From: Mucilaginibacter sp. L196
GTDB taxonomy: Bacteria > Bacteroidota > Bacteroidia > Sphingobacteriales > Sphingobacteriaceae
Assembly (NCBI RefSeq): GCF_009765905.1
Contig: NZ_LMUO01000015.1
Span: 979,984 to 1,043,983 of the forward strand
DNA: 64,000 nt
Direction of reading: 5' to 3'
The translations under genes and the position numbers were made by a program. The notes under the pieces were generated by a model, which did no database searches, had not been told where the DNA came from, and saw only the letters and a list, made by a program, of their open reading frames with translations. Positions 26,735 to 35,909 of the stretch are shown one piece after another. The first letter of the stretch is position 1, and every line of letters begins with the position of its first letter.

Positions 26735-27579
26735 TTTTTAATTTTATTTGATTATTCACCAAAACCACGCCTTGGTAAATCAGGCTTCATGTGTTTTTAA
26801 AGTGCATGCTCCTTTACTCCCGCGAGAAGTGTTTTTAATACTGAAATGAGGCGTGTTATTTGTTGAGGTAAATAATGTAAACAGGATAAAAGCTAAACTT
26901 TATTACGCATTGGAAACGCGCAGCTTAGCATATACCATGGCTACAAAGGTTTGGCCTCTAATAAGTTATTATTGGAATTTTTCATACATTAAAATTAGGC
27001 TCAGTAAGAATCTGAATTGGTAACAGATCTCATACTCAAAGGAAGGTATGGAGATTTATACTATCAATACTTTTAAAGTTGAATATAGAAAATTTAGGAA
27101 TATTTTATATTTTAACTTGTTGTATGTCAGTTGTTTGTTAACGTATTTTGAGAAGTTAAATATTGATATAATTTTTAAAGCGGTTGTCTTCGATATAAAA
27201 AACAAGGGAAATTACATAGGGTGGAATAACATGAAAAATACTTTTTTAAACGATTTTGGATTTTTTTCGATGGCCTAAAGGGAACTGAATACTTAAATCG
27301 TTGATTAAAGGATTTAAAGGCATTTTTTTAGAACAATAAGATTTAGCTAAATCTTAATTAAAATATCTAACACTTTTTTGGAGCTTAGTCGATGGTTTTA
27401 ATTTGCTGATAGTCAAAAAGTCAATCACATACAAAAGAAAATGTTCTTACTTGAACATTTTCTTTTGTAGCCGCAGGGGAAGCTTTTTGAACCGGTTAAA
27501 ACTAATATTGTGCAGAATACTATTGTATCTAAAATAATACTTACTACATTTATCTAATCAATTATAAATTTTACTAAAA
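26735..27579. other. 845-bp AT-rich region between the peptide cluster and the mannan locus
   Basis: It contains the upstream repeat of precursor 3 (26758-26808), presumably the promoter of the peptide cluster on the minus strand, and the long hairpin at 27431-27468. A 76-codon open frame at 27048-27278 is very rich in Phe, Ile, Asn and Lys, has no recognisable domain and is not accepted as a gene. Confidence 0.5.
27431..27468. terminator. perfect 16-bp hairpin upstream of the ECF sigma gene
   Basis: ACAAAAGAAAATGTTC (27431-27446) is the exact reverse complement of 27453-27468, with a 6-nt loop (TTACTT). It is followed by AGCCGCAGGGGAAGC and TTGAACC, again resembling the 3' end of a minus-strand tRNA, as after the hairpins near 6.8 and 6.9 kb. 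It may be a terminator of a lost minus-strand gene or a barrier between units. Confidence 0.5.
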
Positions 27580-28158
27580 GTGAATAGCGGTCATGTTAGC
27601 AGTAGTGACATCCAGCGATTGGTGTTGGGTGATGAGTACGCCTTTACCGTTGTATATGAACTTTATAGCGAAAAGATTTACAGGCTGGCATTTCGGTTTT
27701 TAAAGGATAAAGAACAAAGCGAAGAGATAGTACAGGAAACATTTATTAATCTTTGGCTAAGTCGCGAAAAGCTTGATCCTGATGGCAACTTGTGGCTTTA
27801 CCTGTATGTTATTTCAAAACGATTATCATTAAATGCATTAAGAGAGGTTGGCAAATCGTCAAATTTGGTTGAAAATCTTTTACATCAAATAAGTGAGCTG
27901 CAAAATATCACCGAAGAGAAAATACTTGCACATGATTTGGAACTTTATGCTGAAAAGCTGATTGATAAACTGCCCAAACAACAACTTGTTTTTAAATTAA
28001 GCCGGGTAGACGGCCTTTCTCACAAAGAAATTGCCCAGCAACTTCACATATCGCCTAATACGGTAAAAAATCACATGGTTGATGCTTTAAAGACCTTGAA
28101 AGCTCAGCTTAAATATTCTGATTTTTTGTACCTCGCAGTCCTATTTATCCATTTTTAA
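27580..28158 (+). CDS. ECF-type RNA polymerase sigma factor
   Basis: The 192-residue protein has sigma region 2 (about 22-90, with YSEKIYRLAFRFLKDKEQSEEIVQETFINLW) and region 4 (about 125-180, with LSHKEIAQQLHISPNTVKNHM). This is the Bacteroidetes FecI-like type that controls SusC/SusD loci. It is followed by a FecR-like anti-sigma gene and a SusC with an STN domain, forming the usual three-part trans-envelope signalling chain. The only suitable start in frame is GTG at 27580. It probably drives transcription of the mannan operon when substrate binds SusC. Confidence 0.88.
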   Translation: MNSGHVSSSDIQRLVLGDEYAFTVVYELYSEKIYRLAFRFLKDKEQSEEIVQETFINLWLSREKLDPDGNLWLYLYVISKRLSLNALREVGKSSNLVENLLHQISELQNITEEKILAHDLELYAEKLIDKLPKQQLVFKLSRVDGLSHKEIAQQLHISPNTVKNHMVDALKTLKAQLKYSDFLYLAVLFIHF

Positions 28159-28249
28159 TTTTTTTTTATTTAGGGTAGTCCTACCCCCGTAGTTTTGGTG
28201 TTCTATAATTATAAACCACCCATCCGGGAATATTATAGACCAATAAAAT

Positions 28250-29464
28250 ATGGAAAAAGCAAAGCTTCAACGCTTATTGCATCAGTATTTAGATAATTCT
28301 ATATCTGAAAAAGATTGTATCGAGCTACTAAATTATTTAGATAAAGCCGATATGCAAGAAATTTCAGATGAGGTTAATTTAGATATTACCGATTTGGATA
28401 AAGGGCCGGTTTTCAGTGGAGAGCAGGCGCAAGACATCTTAAACCGCATTCAGGCAGATATCCGTTTTAAAGAATCTGCTCCAATAAAATCATTACATAA
28501 TCGCAATTTACCTAAACTTTACTTACGGCAGTGGCTTCAAATAGCCGCTGCTGTATTAATATTCTTTTTTGGGGGGAGCTTAGTATTCTTGTTGCATAAA
28601 AAACATGAAAGCTTTGATAGTAACAAATTAGCCCAGGCACCAAAGTCCATCATTGTTCCCGGCTCAACAAAAGCTTCGTTAATACTTGCTAATGGCAGTG
28701 TCGTATACCTTCAGAATGTAAACAATGGTTTATTGGCTAAAACAAACTTTGGTAACGTAGTTAAAACACGTAACGGACAGATTTTATATGATACGAGAGC
28801 TAATGTAAAAGCAAATGGTAAACAGGTTGGCTATAATACGCTAACAACACCAAGAGGTGGGGTATACCAGGTTGTTTTGCCGGATGGCACTAACGTATGG
28901 CTAAATGCAGCATCGTCAATTACTTACCCGATAGCTTTTACCGGTAATGAGAGGGATGTAAAATTAAATGGAGAAGCCTATTTTGAAGTAGCCAAGAATA
29001 AGAAGAAACCGTTTTATGTAAATATTAATGACGTAAGAGTAAGGGTACTGGGAACACATTTTAATATAGCGGCCTACAATGATGATGAAAATATTACCAC
29101 AACCTTATTAGAAGGATCGGTTCAGGTTACGAAAAACAAATCATTGTCATTACTGAAACCTGGCCAGCAAGCCGAAATAAATAACTCTTCTGATAATATT
29201 GTAGTATCTGAAGCTAACATTAATAATGCAATAGCCTGGAAAAACGGCTATTTTATATTTGATGATGATGATATAGCCGGTATAATGCGAAAAGTATCGC
29301 GGTGGTATGACGTGGATATTGAATACCACGGCACATTTACCGATCAAAAATTTGGCGGTACCTATTATCGTTCAAAGAGCATAGATGAGCTATTACACCA
29401 CCTTGAGAAAATAAGTAATATAAACTTTTCAATTACAGGAAGGAGGATAATCGTTATGAATTAA
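28250..29464 (+). CDS. FecR-family anti-sigma factor
   Basis: The 404-residue inner-membrane protein has a cytoplasmic anti-sigma domain (about 1-85), one membrane helix (about 90-112, IAAAVLIFFFGGSLVFLL) and a periplasmic FecR domain (about 180-280, with TTPRGGVYQVVLPDGTNVWL and GEAYFEVAKN). A C-terminal STN-interacting domain (DUF4974 type) completes it (about 325-400, IAGIMRKVSRWYDVDIEY). It holds the upstream ECF sigma factor inactive until it receives a signal from the STN domain of the following SusC. Confidence 0.9.
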   Translation: MEKAKLQRLLHQYLDNSISEKDCIELLNYLDKADMQEISDEVNLDITDLDKGPVFSGEQAQDILNRIQADIRFKESAPIKSLHNRNLPKLYLRQWLQIAAAVLIFFFGGSLVFLLHKKHESFDSNKLAQAPKSIIVPGSTKASLILANGSVVYLQNVNNGLLAKTNFGNVVKTRNGQILYDTRANVKANGKQVGYNTLTTPRGGVYQVVLPDGTNVWLNAASSITYPIAFTGNERDVKLNGEAYFEVAKNKKKPFYVNINDVRVRVLGTHFNIAAYNDDENITTTLLEGSVQVTKNKSLSLLKPGQQAEINNSSDNIVVSEANINNAIAWKNGYFIFDDDDIAGIMRKVSRWYDVDIEYHGTFTDQKFGGTYYRSKSIDELLHHLEKISNINFSITGRRIIVMN

Positions 29465-29494
29465 CTATACGTTTTCTCCTTTAGCGATTGTCTG

Positions 29495-29544
29495 AAAAAA
29501 AAAGAGCCAGAAGCGTTCGTACCGCTCCTGGCCTAAGCCGAGGC
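29495..29544. promoter_or_regulatory. hairpin pair between fecR-like gene and SusC
   Basis: After nine A, GCCAGAAGCG (29506-29515) pairs with CGCTCCTGGC (29523-29532) with one mismatch. It is directly followed by a smaller GCCT/AGGC hairpin (29531-29544). It lies about 60 bp before the SusC start. It could end the sigma/FecR transcript (on either strand) or act as a leader structure that sets the level of the SusC operon. Confidence 0.45.
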
Positions 29545-29605
29545 TATATCAGATAATCAAAACCAATTGCAGCTAATACAATCAATTAATTAACCTAACA
29601 TTCAA

Positions 29606-32600
29606 ATGTATAAAAATTTTACTGATTTTATTTGCAGTAAGCAACCTTGCTGCATACATAAACCACTGCTTATAATGAAACTAACATTGGTTTTACTTAT
29701 TGTAACCATTCTACAAGTATCGGCCACTACATACGCTCAAAAAGTAAGTTTAAATGTTAAAAAAGCTTCACTTGAAGAAGTTTTTGAGCAAATTCAAACA
29801 CAAACCAGATACGATTTTCTGTATAAAGCAGAAGATCTGAAACTGGCAAAGCCGGTAACGCTGGATCTTAATAATTACTCGTTAAAAGAAGCGCTGGATA
29901 TTTGTTTCAATAACCAGCCTTTAACTTATATTATTGAGAATACAACTATTCTTATTACCAAAAAGGTCATTCAACCTGTACAGGCAAATGCAGGCAGGGC
30001 TATTACCGGTAAGGTTACTGATTCCACAGGTGCCGCATTACCCGGCGTTACCGTGAAAGAAAAAAATACACAAAACGCCGTAGTAACCGACAGGGATGGT
30101 AATTACCACATCACAGTAGCCGACAATAACGCTATTCTTGTTTTTAGTTTTGTTGGTTTTAACAGCCGAGAAGTAGCGGTTGGCAGCGATGCCGCTATTA
30201 ACATCCGTCTCCACGAAAATAACACGAACCTTAACGAGGTTGTTGTTGTTGGTTACGGTACCCAAACCAAAGCTAATATAAATGGCGCCATAAGTACTGT
30301 AGGGGCAAAAGATATTGGCGATAAGCCCGTTTTAAATGCTTTTCAGGCATTACAAGGCGAATCTCCCAACCTGATCATACAACAAAATACGCTTGACCCA
30401 GGTGCCAATGTTGTAGTTAACATCAGGGGTGTTGGTACAACCGGTAATAATGATCCATTGGTAGTAATTGATGGAATTGTAACACAAGCCAGTACCAGTT
30501 TAAATACCATTAACCCTAATGATATTGCAAGTGTTACTATTTTAAAGGATGCAGGTTCGGCAGCCATCTATGGTTCACGTGCTGCAAATGGTGTAATATT
30601 AGTTACTACCAAAAGCGGTAAGTTTAACCAAAAGCCTACTGTAAATTATGATGGTAGTTATGGCTTACAGGTACCGGATGTATTGGTACATAAAGTAAGC
30701 GCTTCTGATAATGCTTACTATAAAAACGAAGCCCTTGTTAATTCAGGTTTACCACCAGCTTATACACCCGAAAATATACAACAACTTGCTGCAGAAGGTA
30801 CCGGCACCTGGGATATAAATCATTTGTTATACAACGCTCCGCTTCAATCGCAAAATATAAGTGTTACCGGTGGTGGCGAAACAAACTCATACTTCGTATC
30901 GGCAGGTTACCAAAACCAAATGAGTAACATTGTTGGTAACGGAGGTTCGGGTCCAGGTTATGGTTACCAGAAATACAACTTGCGTTTTAACCAAACCAGC
31001 GTAATTGGCAAGTTTAAGTTTAATGCCATACTTAATTATACCAAAACCCGCAATAAAACAAATACTTACGGCGATAATAACCTTTTTGCTGATGCTAACC
31101 GTGTACCTGCAAACTATAACTTTCAGGATGCGGCCGGCGATTATATTACCAACCCGGTATCATCACAGTATAATGTGCTTGGCGCGTTAAGAGAAGGCGG
31201 TTTTGGGCAGTCGGATAACGATGAGATTTTTGGTAATTTAAATGGCACATTAAGTATCACCAAAGACCTGAAATTAACGGCTGTGTTTGGCGGTACGCTG
31301 GATAACAATGGGAACTTTTATAATACCAAAGAAGTTGATTTTGTGCCTTCCGGTTCGTACGGTAATGATTTAAACGTTACTGATGGAAACAATAAGTCAG
31401 AATTATTCAATACGCAAATTTATGCTAACTACAATAAAACAATTGGCAATCATAACTTTGGGGCTACACTTGGTGTATCAAGCGAAAATTATACCGACAG
31501 AGGTTTTCAGATACAAACCAATTTTACTGATCCATTATTGGGAACCCCTACAACAGGTTCAATTGTTGAACCAAGCGGGCCAAACAATACGGGGTCATAC
31601 AATAGTGTTGATATAGAATCGAATAGTTTGCTATCTGCATTCGGTCGCTTTAACTACGATTATAAACACCGGTACTTTTTAGATTTCGTTTTCCGCGAAG
31701 ATGCTTCATCAAAATTTGCACCGGGTAAACGCGATGGTTTTTTCCCATCGGTAAATGCAGGGTGGTTGCTAACGGATGAATCGTTTATGCAACAATTTAG
31801 AAACACAGTCAACAGCCTTAAATTAAAAGCCTCATATGGTGTATTAGGTAACCAAAACGTTGGTAATTACCAATATCAAACTACTTACTTTAATTACGCT
31901 AGTGCTTATGGTTTTAATAATGTTCCGGTTGGTGGCGCGGGTACCAATCAATCTAACCCTGATTTAACATGGGAAAGAGCAGCCACGTTTAATGTTGGTT
32001 TAGATTTCAGCTTGTTTAATGATAAGCTTTCAGGCTCATTCAATTACTTTAATAAAGTAACCAGTGATATTTTACAGGTCCCGGTTGATATTCCTTCAAT
32101 TTATGGAGCAACTCCGGCTGATGAGAATGTAGCTAAAGTTAGGGATGAAGGATGGGAGGCTGAAATAACTTACACTTTAAGAGGCCCGAAGGTAACCCAA
32201 AGCTTCAGTGCAAACATTGCTGACGACCAGAATACCTTGTTAAAGCTTACCGGCAACACAACACAGCAAATTGGTAACGAAGATGTGTTTCAACTAATAC
32301 GTAAAGTAGGTTTGCCTATTACCGAATATTATGGTTATGAAACAAATGGTTTTTATCAAAACCAAGCGCAAATAAACAGTTACCCTAAACCAGTAGGAGC
32401 TGTGGTAGGTTTGGGCGATGTAAAGTTCAAAGATTTGAATGGAGATGGTGTAATTAACGCTTCAGATAGAACTGAGCTGGGAAACCCTTTTCCGCGTTAT
32501 ACTTTCGGATTTACTTATAGAATTTCTGTGTCAAATTTCGACATGACCTTATTTATACAAGGCGTAGGCAAAAGAACCGAGTTTTTACGTGGCGAGTTAG

Positions 32601-33013
32601 TTGAACCTTTCCAGGGTAATTACGGTGCTACACTGTACGAAAATCAAACCGACTTTTGGACACCGGAAAACACAAATGCCAAATACCCGCGCCTGGCTAT
32701 TTCAGGTTCTGCTTCGCAAGAAAACAATTGGGGTAACGGATCAAACTTGTTTGCATTTAATGCGGCTTATGCCCGGTTGAAAAATGTAAACATTGGTTAT
32801 ACACTACCTAAGCAGGTATTGAAAGTTTTGGGCGTACAAAAACTTAGGGTGTTCCTGATCGGTCAAAACCTGGCAACGCTTACCAAGTTAAAGTTTGTAG
32901 ACCCTGAAACATCAGAATTTGGTAACAATGTAGATGTGAATTCTACTTCTACCAGTGCCAGGGGATACTTACTTCCTGTATTCTATGGCGGCGGAGTTGA
33001 TTTAACATTTTAA
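29606..33013 (+). CDS. SusC-type TonB-dependent transducer with STN domain (mannan locus)
   Basis: The 1135-residue outer-membrane protein has a signal peptide (cleaved near ATTYAQ-KVS) and an STN domain (about 47-115, SLEEVFEQIQTQTRYDFLY) that signals to FecR. A carboxypeptidase-like beta domain follows (ITGKVTDSTGAALPGVTV), then the TonB-box region NLNEVVVVGYGTQ, a plug (YGSRAANGVILVTTKSG) and the barrel. It forms the import pore for alpha-mannan fragments with the SusD gene 24 bp downstream. The 23-residue extension before the second Met (29675) is normal for this type of start in the phylum. Confidence 0.93.
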   Translation: MYKNFTDFICSKQPCCIHKPLLIMKLTLVLLIVTILQVSATTYAQKVSLNVKKASLEEVFEQIQTQTRYDFLYKAEDLKLAKPVTLDLNNYSLKEALDICFNNQPLTYIIENTTILITKKVIQPVQANAGRAITGKVTDSTGAALPGVTVKEKNTQNAVVTDRDGNYHITVADNNAILVFSFVGFNSREVAVGSDAAINIRLHENNTNLNEVVVVGYGTQTKANINGAISTVGAKDIGDKPVLNAFQALQGESPNLIIQQNTLDPGANVVVNIRGVGTTGNNDPLVVIDGIVTQASTSLNTINPNDIASVTILKDAGSAAIYGSRAANGVILVTTKSGKFNQKPTVNYDGSYGLQVPDVLVHKVSASDNAYYKNEALVNSGLPPAYTPENIQQLAAEGTGTWDINHLLYNAPLQSQNISVTGGGETNSYFVSAGYQNQMSNIVGNGGSGPGYGYQKYNLRFNQTSVIGKFKFNAILNYTKTRNKTNTYGDNNLFADANRVPANYNFQDAAGDYITNPVSSQYNVLGALREGGFGQSDNDEIFGNLNGTLSITKDLKLTAVFGGTLDNNGNFYNTKEVDFVPSGSYGNDLNVTDGNNKSELFNTQIYANYNKTIGNHNFGATLGVSSENYTDRGFQIQTNFTDPLLGTPTTGSIVEPSGPNNTGSYNSVDIESNSLLSAFGRFNYDYKHRYFLDFVFREDASSKFAPGKRDGFFPSVNAGWLLTDESFMQQFRNTVNSLKLKASYGVLGNQNVGNYQYQTTYFNYASAYGFNNVPVGGAGTNQSNPDLTWERAATFNVGLDFSLFNDKLSGSFNYFNKVTSDILQVPVDIPSIYGATPADENVAKVRDEGWEAEITYTLRGPKVTQSFSANIADDQNTLLKLTGNTTQQIGNEDVFQLIRKVGLPITEYYGYETNGFYQNQAQINSYPKPVGAVVGLGDVKFKDLNGDGVINASDRTELGNPFPRYTFGFTYRISVSNFDMTLFIQGVGKRTEFLRGELVEPFQGNYGATLYENQTDFWTPENTNAKYPRLAISGSASQENNWGNGSNLFAFNAAYARLKNVNIGYTLPKQVLKVLGVQKLRVFLIGQNLATLTKLKFVDPETSEFGNNVDVNSTSTSARGYLLPVFYGGGVDLTF

Positions 33014-33037
33014 CTATAACATTTAAAAGATATCAAT

Positions 33038-34687
33038 ATGAAACTTTTACAAAAGCTCTTCATTGTAATTATTGCGGCAACTGCAGTAGCCGGCTGTAAA
33101 AAGCTGAATATAGCACCAACAAATGACTTTTCAAGTTTAACTTTTTGGAAAGTTAATGCCAACGTTTACAATGCGCTATACAATAATTACCATTTAATTT
33201 ATAATGATGCACTGTATTTTAACCCCGAAGCGGTATCAGACAATGCTTATGCCGCCAGTGGCGATCTTACTTCAATTTCAGCAGGTACAGCTACAGCTAC
33301 CACGCAAAAATTTGCAAGTGATTGGGGTACTTATTATTCAGCAATCAAATCGTGCAATGAATTTTTAGCAAACATTGGTCAAAATACAACATTACCAAAA
33401 GATACCATCACCCGTCTAATAGCCGAAACACGCTTTATACGTGCATTTGAGCACTTTAACTTAACTAAATGGTATGGCGATGTACCGTTGGTAACAAATG
33501 ATATTACACCGGATGAGGCTAAAGTAATTGCCCGTACGCCTAAAGCTGCCGTTGTTGCTTTTATTTTAAGTGAATTAAATGCTATAATACCAGATCTGCC
33601 TTCTAAAGACCAGCTTCCTGCCAGCCAAAATGGACGAATAACTAAAGGCGCAGCCTTAGCCCTTGAAGCAAGGGTATTATTATACCAGGGTAACAGAATG
33701 GCAGATGTGGTAACAGTTTGTGAACAGCTTATGAATAACCAATCGGTAAATGGTACCTATGCGTTAAACGCGAGTTATACCGATCTGTTTAGTGACAAAG
33801 TAGTTAATAAAACCAACAATGAAACCATATTATCAGTACAGTATGTACCAACGGTAATTACCTGGCAGGATTTTTGGGATTTTGCCCCACTATCAGTAGG
33901 GGGCCGTGTAAACTCCATGGCGCCAACACAAGAGTTGGTTGATGATTATGTTATGACGAATGGTGATGGCATTACCGATGCTGGATCAGGTTATGACAGC
34001 ACCCATCCATATGCCAATCGCGATCCACGCTTAACAGCAACAATTGTTTATGACGGTTATCTATGGGATAGTGAGGGCGGTGCAAATGGCACAACTAAAA
34101 CTATTTATATAAAACCGGGAAGTGATCCGTCCGATTCACCGACAAATCCTAATGGCCCTGACGAGTATGTTGGCGGTAGGCAAAGTTCTTCGCCTACAGG
34201 TTATTACTGGCGTAAATATTTTGACCCGAACGCGCAGGTTAATTATGTTTCGGGCTTAAACCTTCACTTATTCAGGTATGCGGAAATATTGCTTGATTAT
34301 GCAGAGGCTGAGAATAGCCTGGGGCAGATGAATGCTACGATCTGGAACGGAACCATTGGTGCTTTGCGCGCAAGAGCAGGCTTTACCAGTGCCGCTGCAT
34401 TAGCTTATCCAGCTACAGGCGATATGACCACCATCATCAGGCGTGAAAGAAGGGCCGAATTGGCTTTGGAAGGTTTAAGAACGGATGACATCAGAAGATG
34501 GCAAACCGCGCAAACCGTTATGAATGGTTATGCGCATGGTGCCCAGTTTTCTGGCGATGCAACTACTGATAATGGATTCATCAGGGCGCAAAAGAGGGAG
34601 TTTAATTCAGGTAGAGATTACTTATGGCCAATTCCGGCCAACGATGTTAGTCTTGACAAAAATTTAACTCAAAACCCGGGCTATTAA
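33038..34687 (+). CDS. SusD-family surface glycan-binding lipoprotein (mannan locus)
   Basis: The 549-residue protein has a lipobox (VAGC at about residue 19) and the SusD fold: TPR-like helices with AETRFIRAFEHFNLTKWYGDVPLV, RLTATIVYDG and the C-terminal RRAELALEGLRTDDIRRW, all typical of canonical SusD/RagB proteins. Canonical SusD binds the glycan at the surface and delivers it to SusC. It sits between SusC and the SusE-like gene in one operon with GH76 and GH92, so the ligand is probably an alpha-mannan oligosaccharide. Confidence 0.92.
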   Translation: MKLLQKLFIVIIAATAVAGCKKLNIAPTNDFSSLTFWKVNANVYNALYNNYHLIYNDALYFNPEAVSDNAYAASGDLTSISAGTATATTQKFASDWGTYYSAIKSCNEFLANIGQNTTLPKDTITRLIAETRFIRAFEHFNLTKWYGDVPLVTNDITPDEAKVIARTPKAAVVAFILSELNAIIPDLPSKDQLPASQNGRITKGAALALEARVLLYQGNRMADVVTVCEQLMNNQSVNGTYALNASYTDLFSDKVVNKTNNETILSVQYVPTVITWQDFWDFAPLSVGGRVNSMAPTQELVDDYVMTNGDGITDAGSGYDSTHPYANRDPRLTATIVYDGYLWDSEGGANGTTKTIYIKPGSDPSDSPTNPNGPDEYVGGRQSSSPTGYYWRKYFDPNAQVNYVSGLNLHLFRYAEILLDYAEAENSLGQMNATIWNGTIGALRARAGFTSAAALAYPATGDMTTIIRRERRAELALEGLRTDDIRRWQTAQTVMNGYAHGAQFSGDATTDNGFIRAQKREFNSGRDYLWPIPANDVSLDKNLTQNPGY

Positions 34688-34708
34688 ACATATCTAATAA
34701 ACTAAAAA

Positions 34709-35863
34709 ATGAGAAAGATAATTAAATTAAGCTTGGTTATAACCTTAGCTTTAATAGCATTTACATCTTGTAAAAAAGATACAAAATCACTTGATTTAAC
34801 GGTGCCGCCGGTAACAACTATATTGGCGCCGGAAGATGGGGCCAGTTATAACTTAAACCCATCAACAGGGCCAAGCATTGTGTTTTCATGGGATGCCGCG
34901 CCAACTCCGGATGTTGTACTATATGAGGTAGCATTTGATAAACCAGGTGGCGACTTTAGTAAGCCAGTTTATAAAGTGCTTTCTGATGGTTTGGGGGTAA
35001 GTGCTCAGGCAACAATAAGCCAGGCAACATTAAATACAATTGCATCGCTGGCAGGTATAGCTGCATTAGGTACGGGAACACTTAAATGGGCCGTAATTGT
35101 TTCAAAAGCTACAAATGCCAGGGTAAGTACGGTAAGTCACACTATTCAACTTTCAAGGCCTGCGGGTTTTGCAGTAATTCCAAACGCGTTGTACCTTACC
35201 GGCAGCGCCACCGAACAGGGTACGGATATTACTAAAGCGATCCCGTTCAAAAAAATAGCACCAACAACAGCAGGCGGCGATGTTATTTTTGAGCTTTATA
35301 CATCGCTAAAACCCGGTACCTACAGTTTGGTTGACAACAATAACGGGACGCCTAACGCATACTCGATAGAGAACAATACCACGGTTGTAGCAGGTGGCAC
35401 TACCACCGTAACCGGTGCCCAAAATGTGTACAGGCTTACTATTGATTTGGGTAATGCCGCGGCAAAAATAACACAGATCGTTTCTGTTGGATTTTTCTCG
35501 GCGCCAAATAATGCGGTTGAATTTACCTTGCCTTATATAGGTAACAGCCAATGGGAAATAGATAACCAAACCATTGTTATCCCGCAAGAATCTTACGGAT
35601 TAGATAGCAGGTATAAGTATAAATTTACAGAAGCCGACGCTTCAGGAAACCAGTCGGTAGAATGGTTTGGCAGTTTTAATTCAGACAATTCAGACCCATC
35701 AACAAGCACGCAGCTTTCTTACTATTATATGTTTTTGGTTGATAACTCACAATTCAATTTTTGCTTCAAGATTGATCCGAGTGCCAATAATAAACCATGT
35801 AATGTTAATGTAAACTACAGTACTACTATAACAAATTACACCAATTCCATTACTATACAATAA
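34709..35863 (+). CDS. SusE-like surface glycan-binding lipoprotein
   Basis: The 384-residue protein has a lipobox (FTSC near residue 20). An N-terminal immunoglobulin-like domain of the SusE type follows (PEDGASYNLNPSTGPSIVFSW), then two beta-rich modules (YLTGSATEQGTDITKAIPFKK; about 150-260 and 265-360), as in SusE/SusF and related starch or mannan-binding proteins. It would sit on the outside of the cell and help capture polysaccharide for the SusCD pair 21 bp upstream. The C-terminal NVNYSTTITNYTNSITIQ has no cell-sorting signal. Confidence 0.8.
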   Translation: MRKIIKLSLVITLALIAFTSCKKDTKSLDLTVPPVTTILAPEDGASYNLNPSTGPSIVFSWDAAPTPDVVLYEVAFDKPGGDFSKPVYKVLSDGLGVSAQATISQATLNTIASLAGIAALGTGTLKWAVIVSKATNARVSTVSHTIQLSRPAGFAVIPNALYLTGSATEQGTDITKAIPFKKIAPTTAGGDVIFELYTSLKPGTYSLVDNNNGTPNAYSIENNTTVVAGGTTTVTGAQNVYRLTIDLGNAAAKITQIVSVGFFSAPNNAVEFTLPYIGNSQWEIDNQTIVIPQESYGLDSRYKYKFTEADASGNQSVEWFGSFNSDNSDPSTSTQLSYYYMFLVDNSQFNFCFKIDPSANNKPCNVNVNYSTTITNYTNSITIQ

Positions 35864-35865
35864 AC

Positions 35866-35901
35866 ATTATAGGGGTTGCAAATTATTGTAACCCCTATAA
35901 T
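35866..35901 (+). terminator. 12-bp hairpin between SusE-like and GH76 genes
   Basis: ATTATAGGGGTT (35866-35877) pairs perfectly with AACCCCTATAAT (35890-35901) around a 12-nt loop. It fills almost the whole gap between the two genes and has only a weak T run after it. It is more likely an attenuator or an RNA-stabilising stem that sets SusCDE transcript levels above the enzymes than a full terminator. Confidence 0.5.
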
Positions 35902-35909
35902 TTACCCCA

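Larger units (their letters stand above)
26150..26820 (-). repeat. tandem duplication of precursor gene with its upstream region
   Basis: Two units of about 330 bp contain precursors 2 and 3. The upstream parts, 26418-26468 and 26758-26808, are near-identical (ACCAAAACCACGCC then TGGTAAAT and CATGTGTTT), and the trailing parts share CTTATT...TTAGCAATG. In the first copy TTTACCA (26415-26421) and TGGTAAA (26433-26439) form a perfect inverted repeat just upstream of the precursor start, a possible operator or leader hairpin. The second copy keeps only part of it. Confidence 0.65.

Noticed and set aside
26400..26820. Direct repeats considered as a CRISPR or IS
   Set aside because: Only two units, which contain precursor genes; no spacer pattern, no terminal inverted repeats and no transposase.
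27048..27278. 76-codon plus-strand open frame
   Set aside because: Very AT-rich, made mostly of Phe, Ile, Asn, Lys and Tyr, no domain, no partner gene; probably chance.
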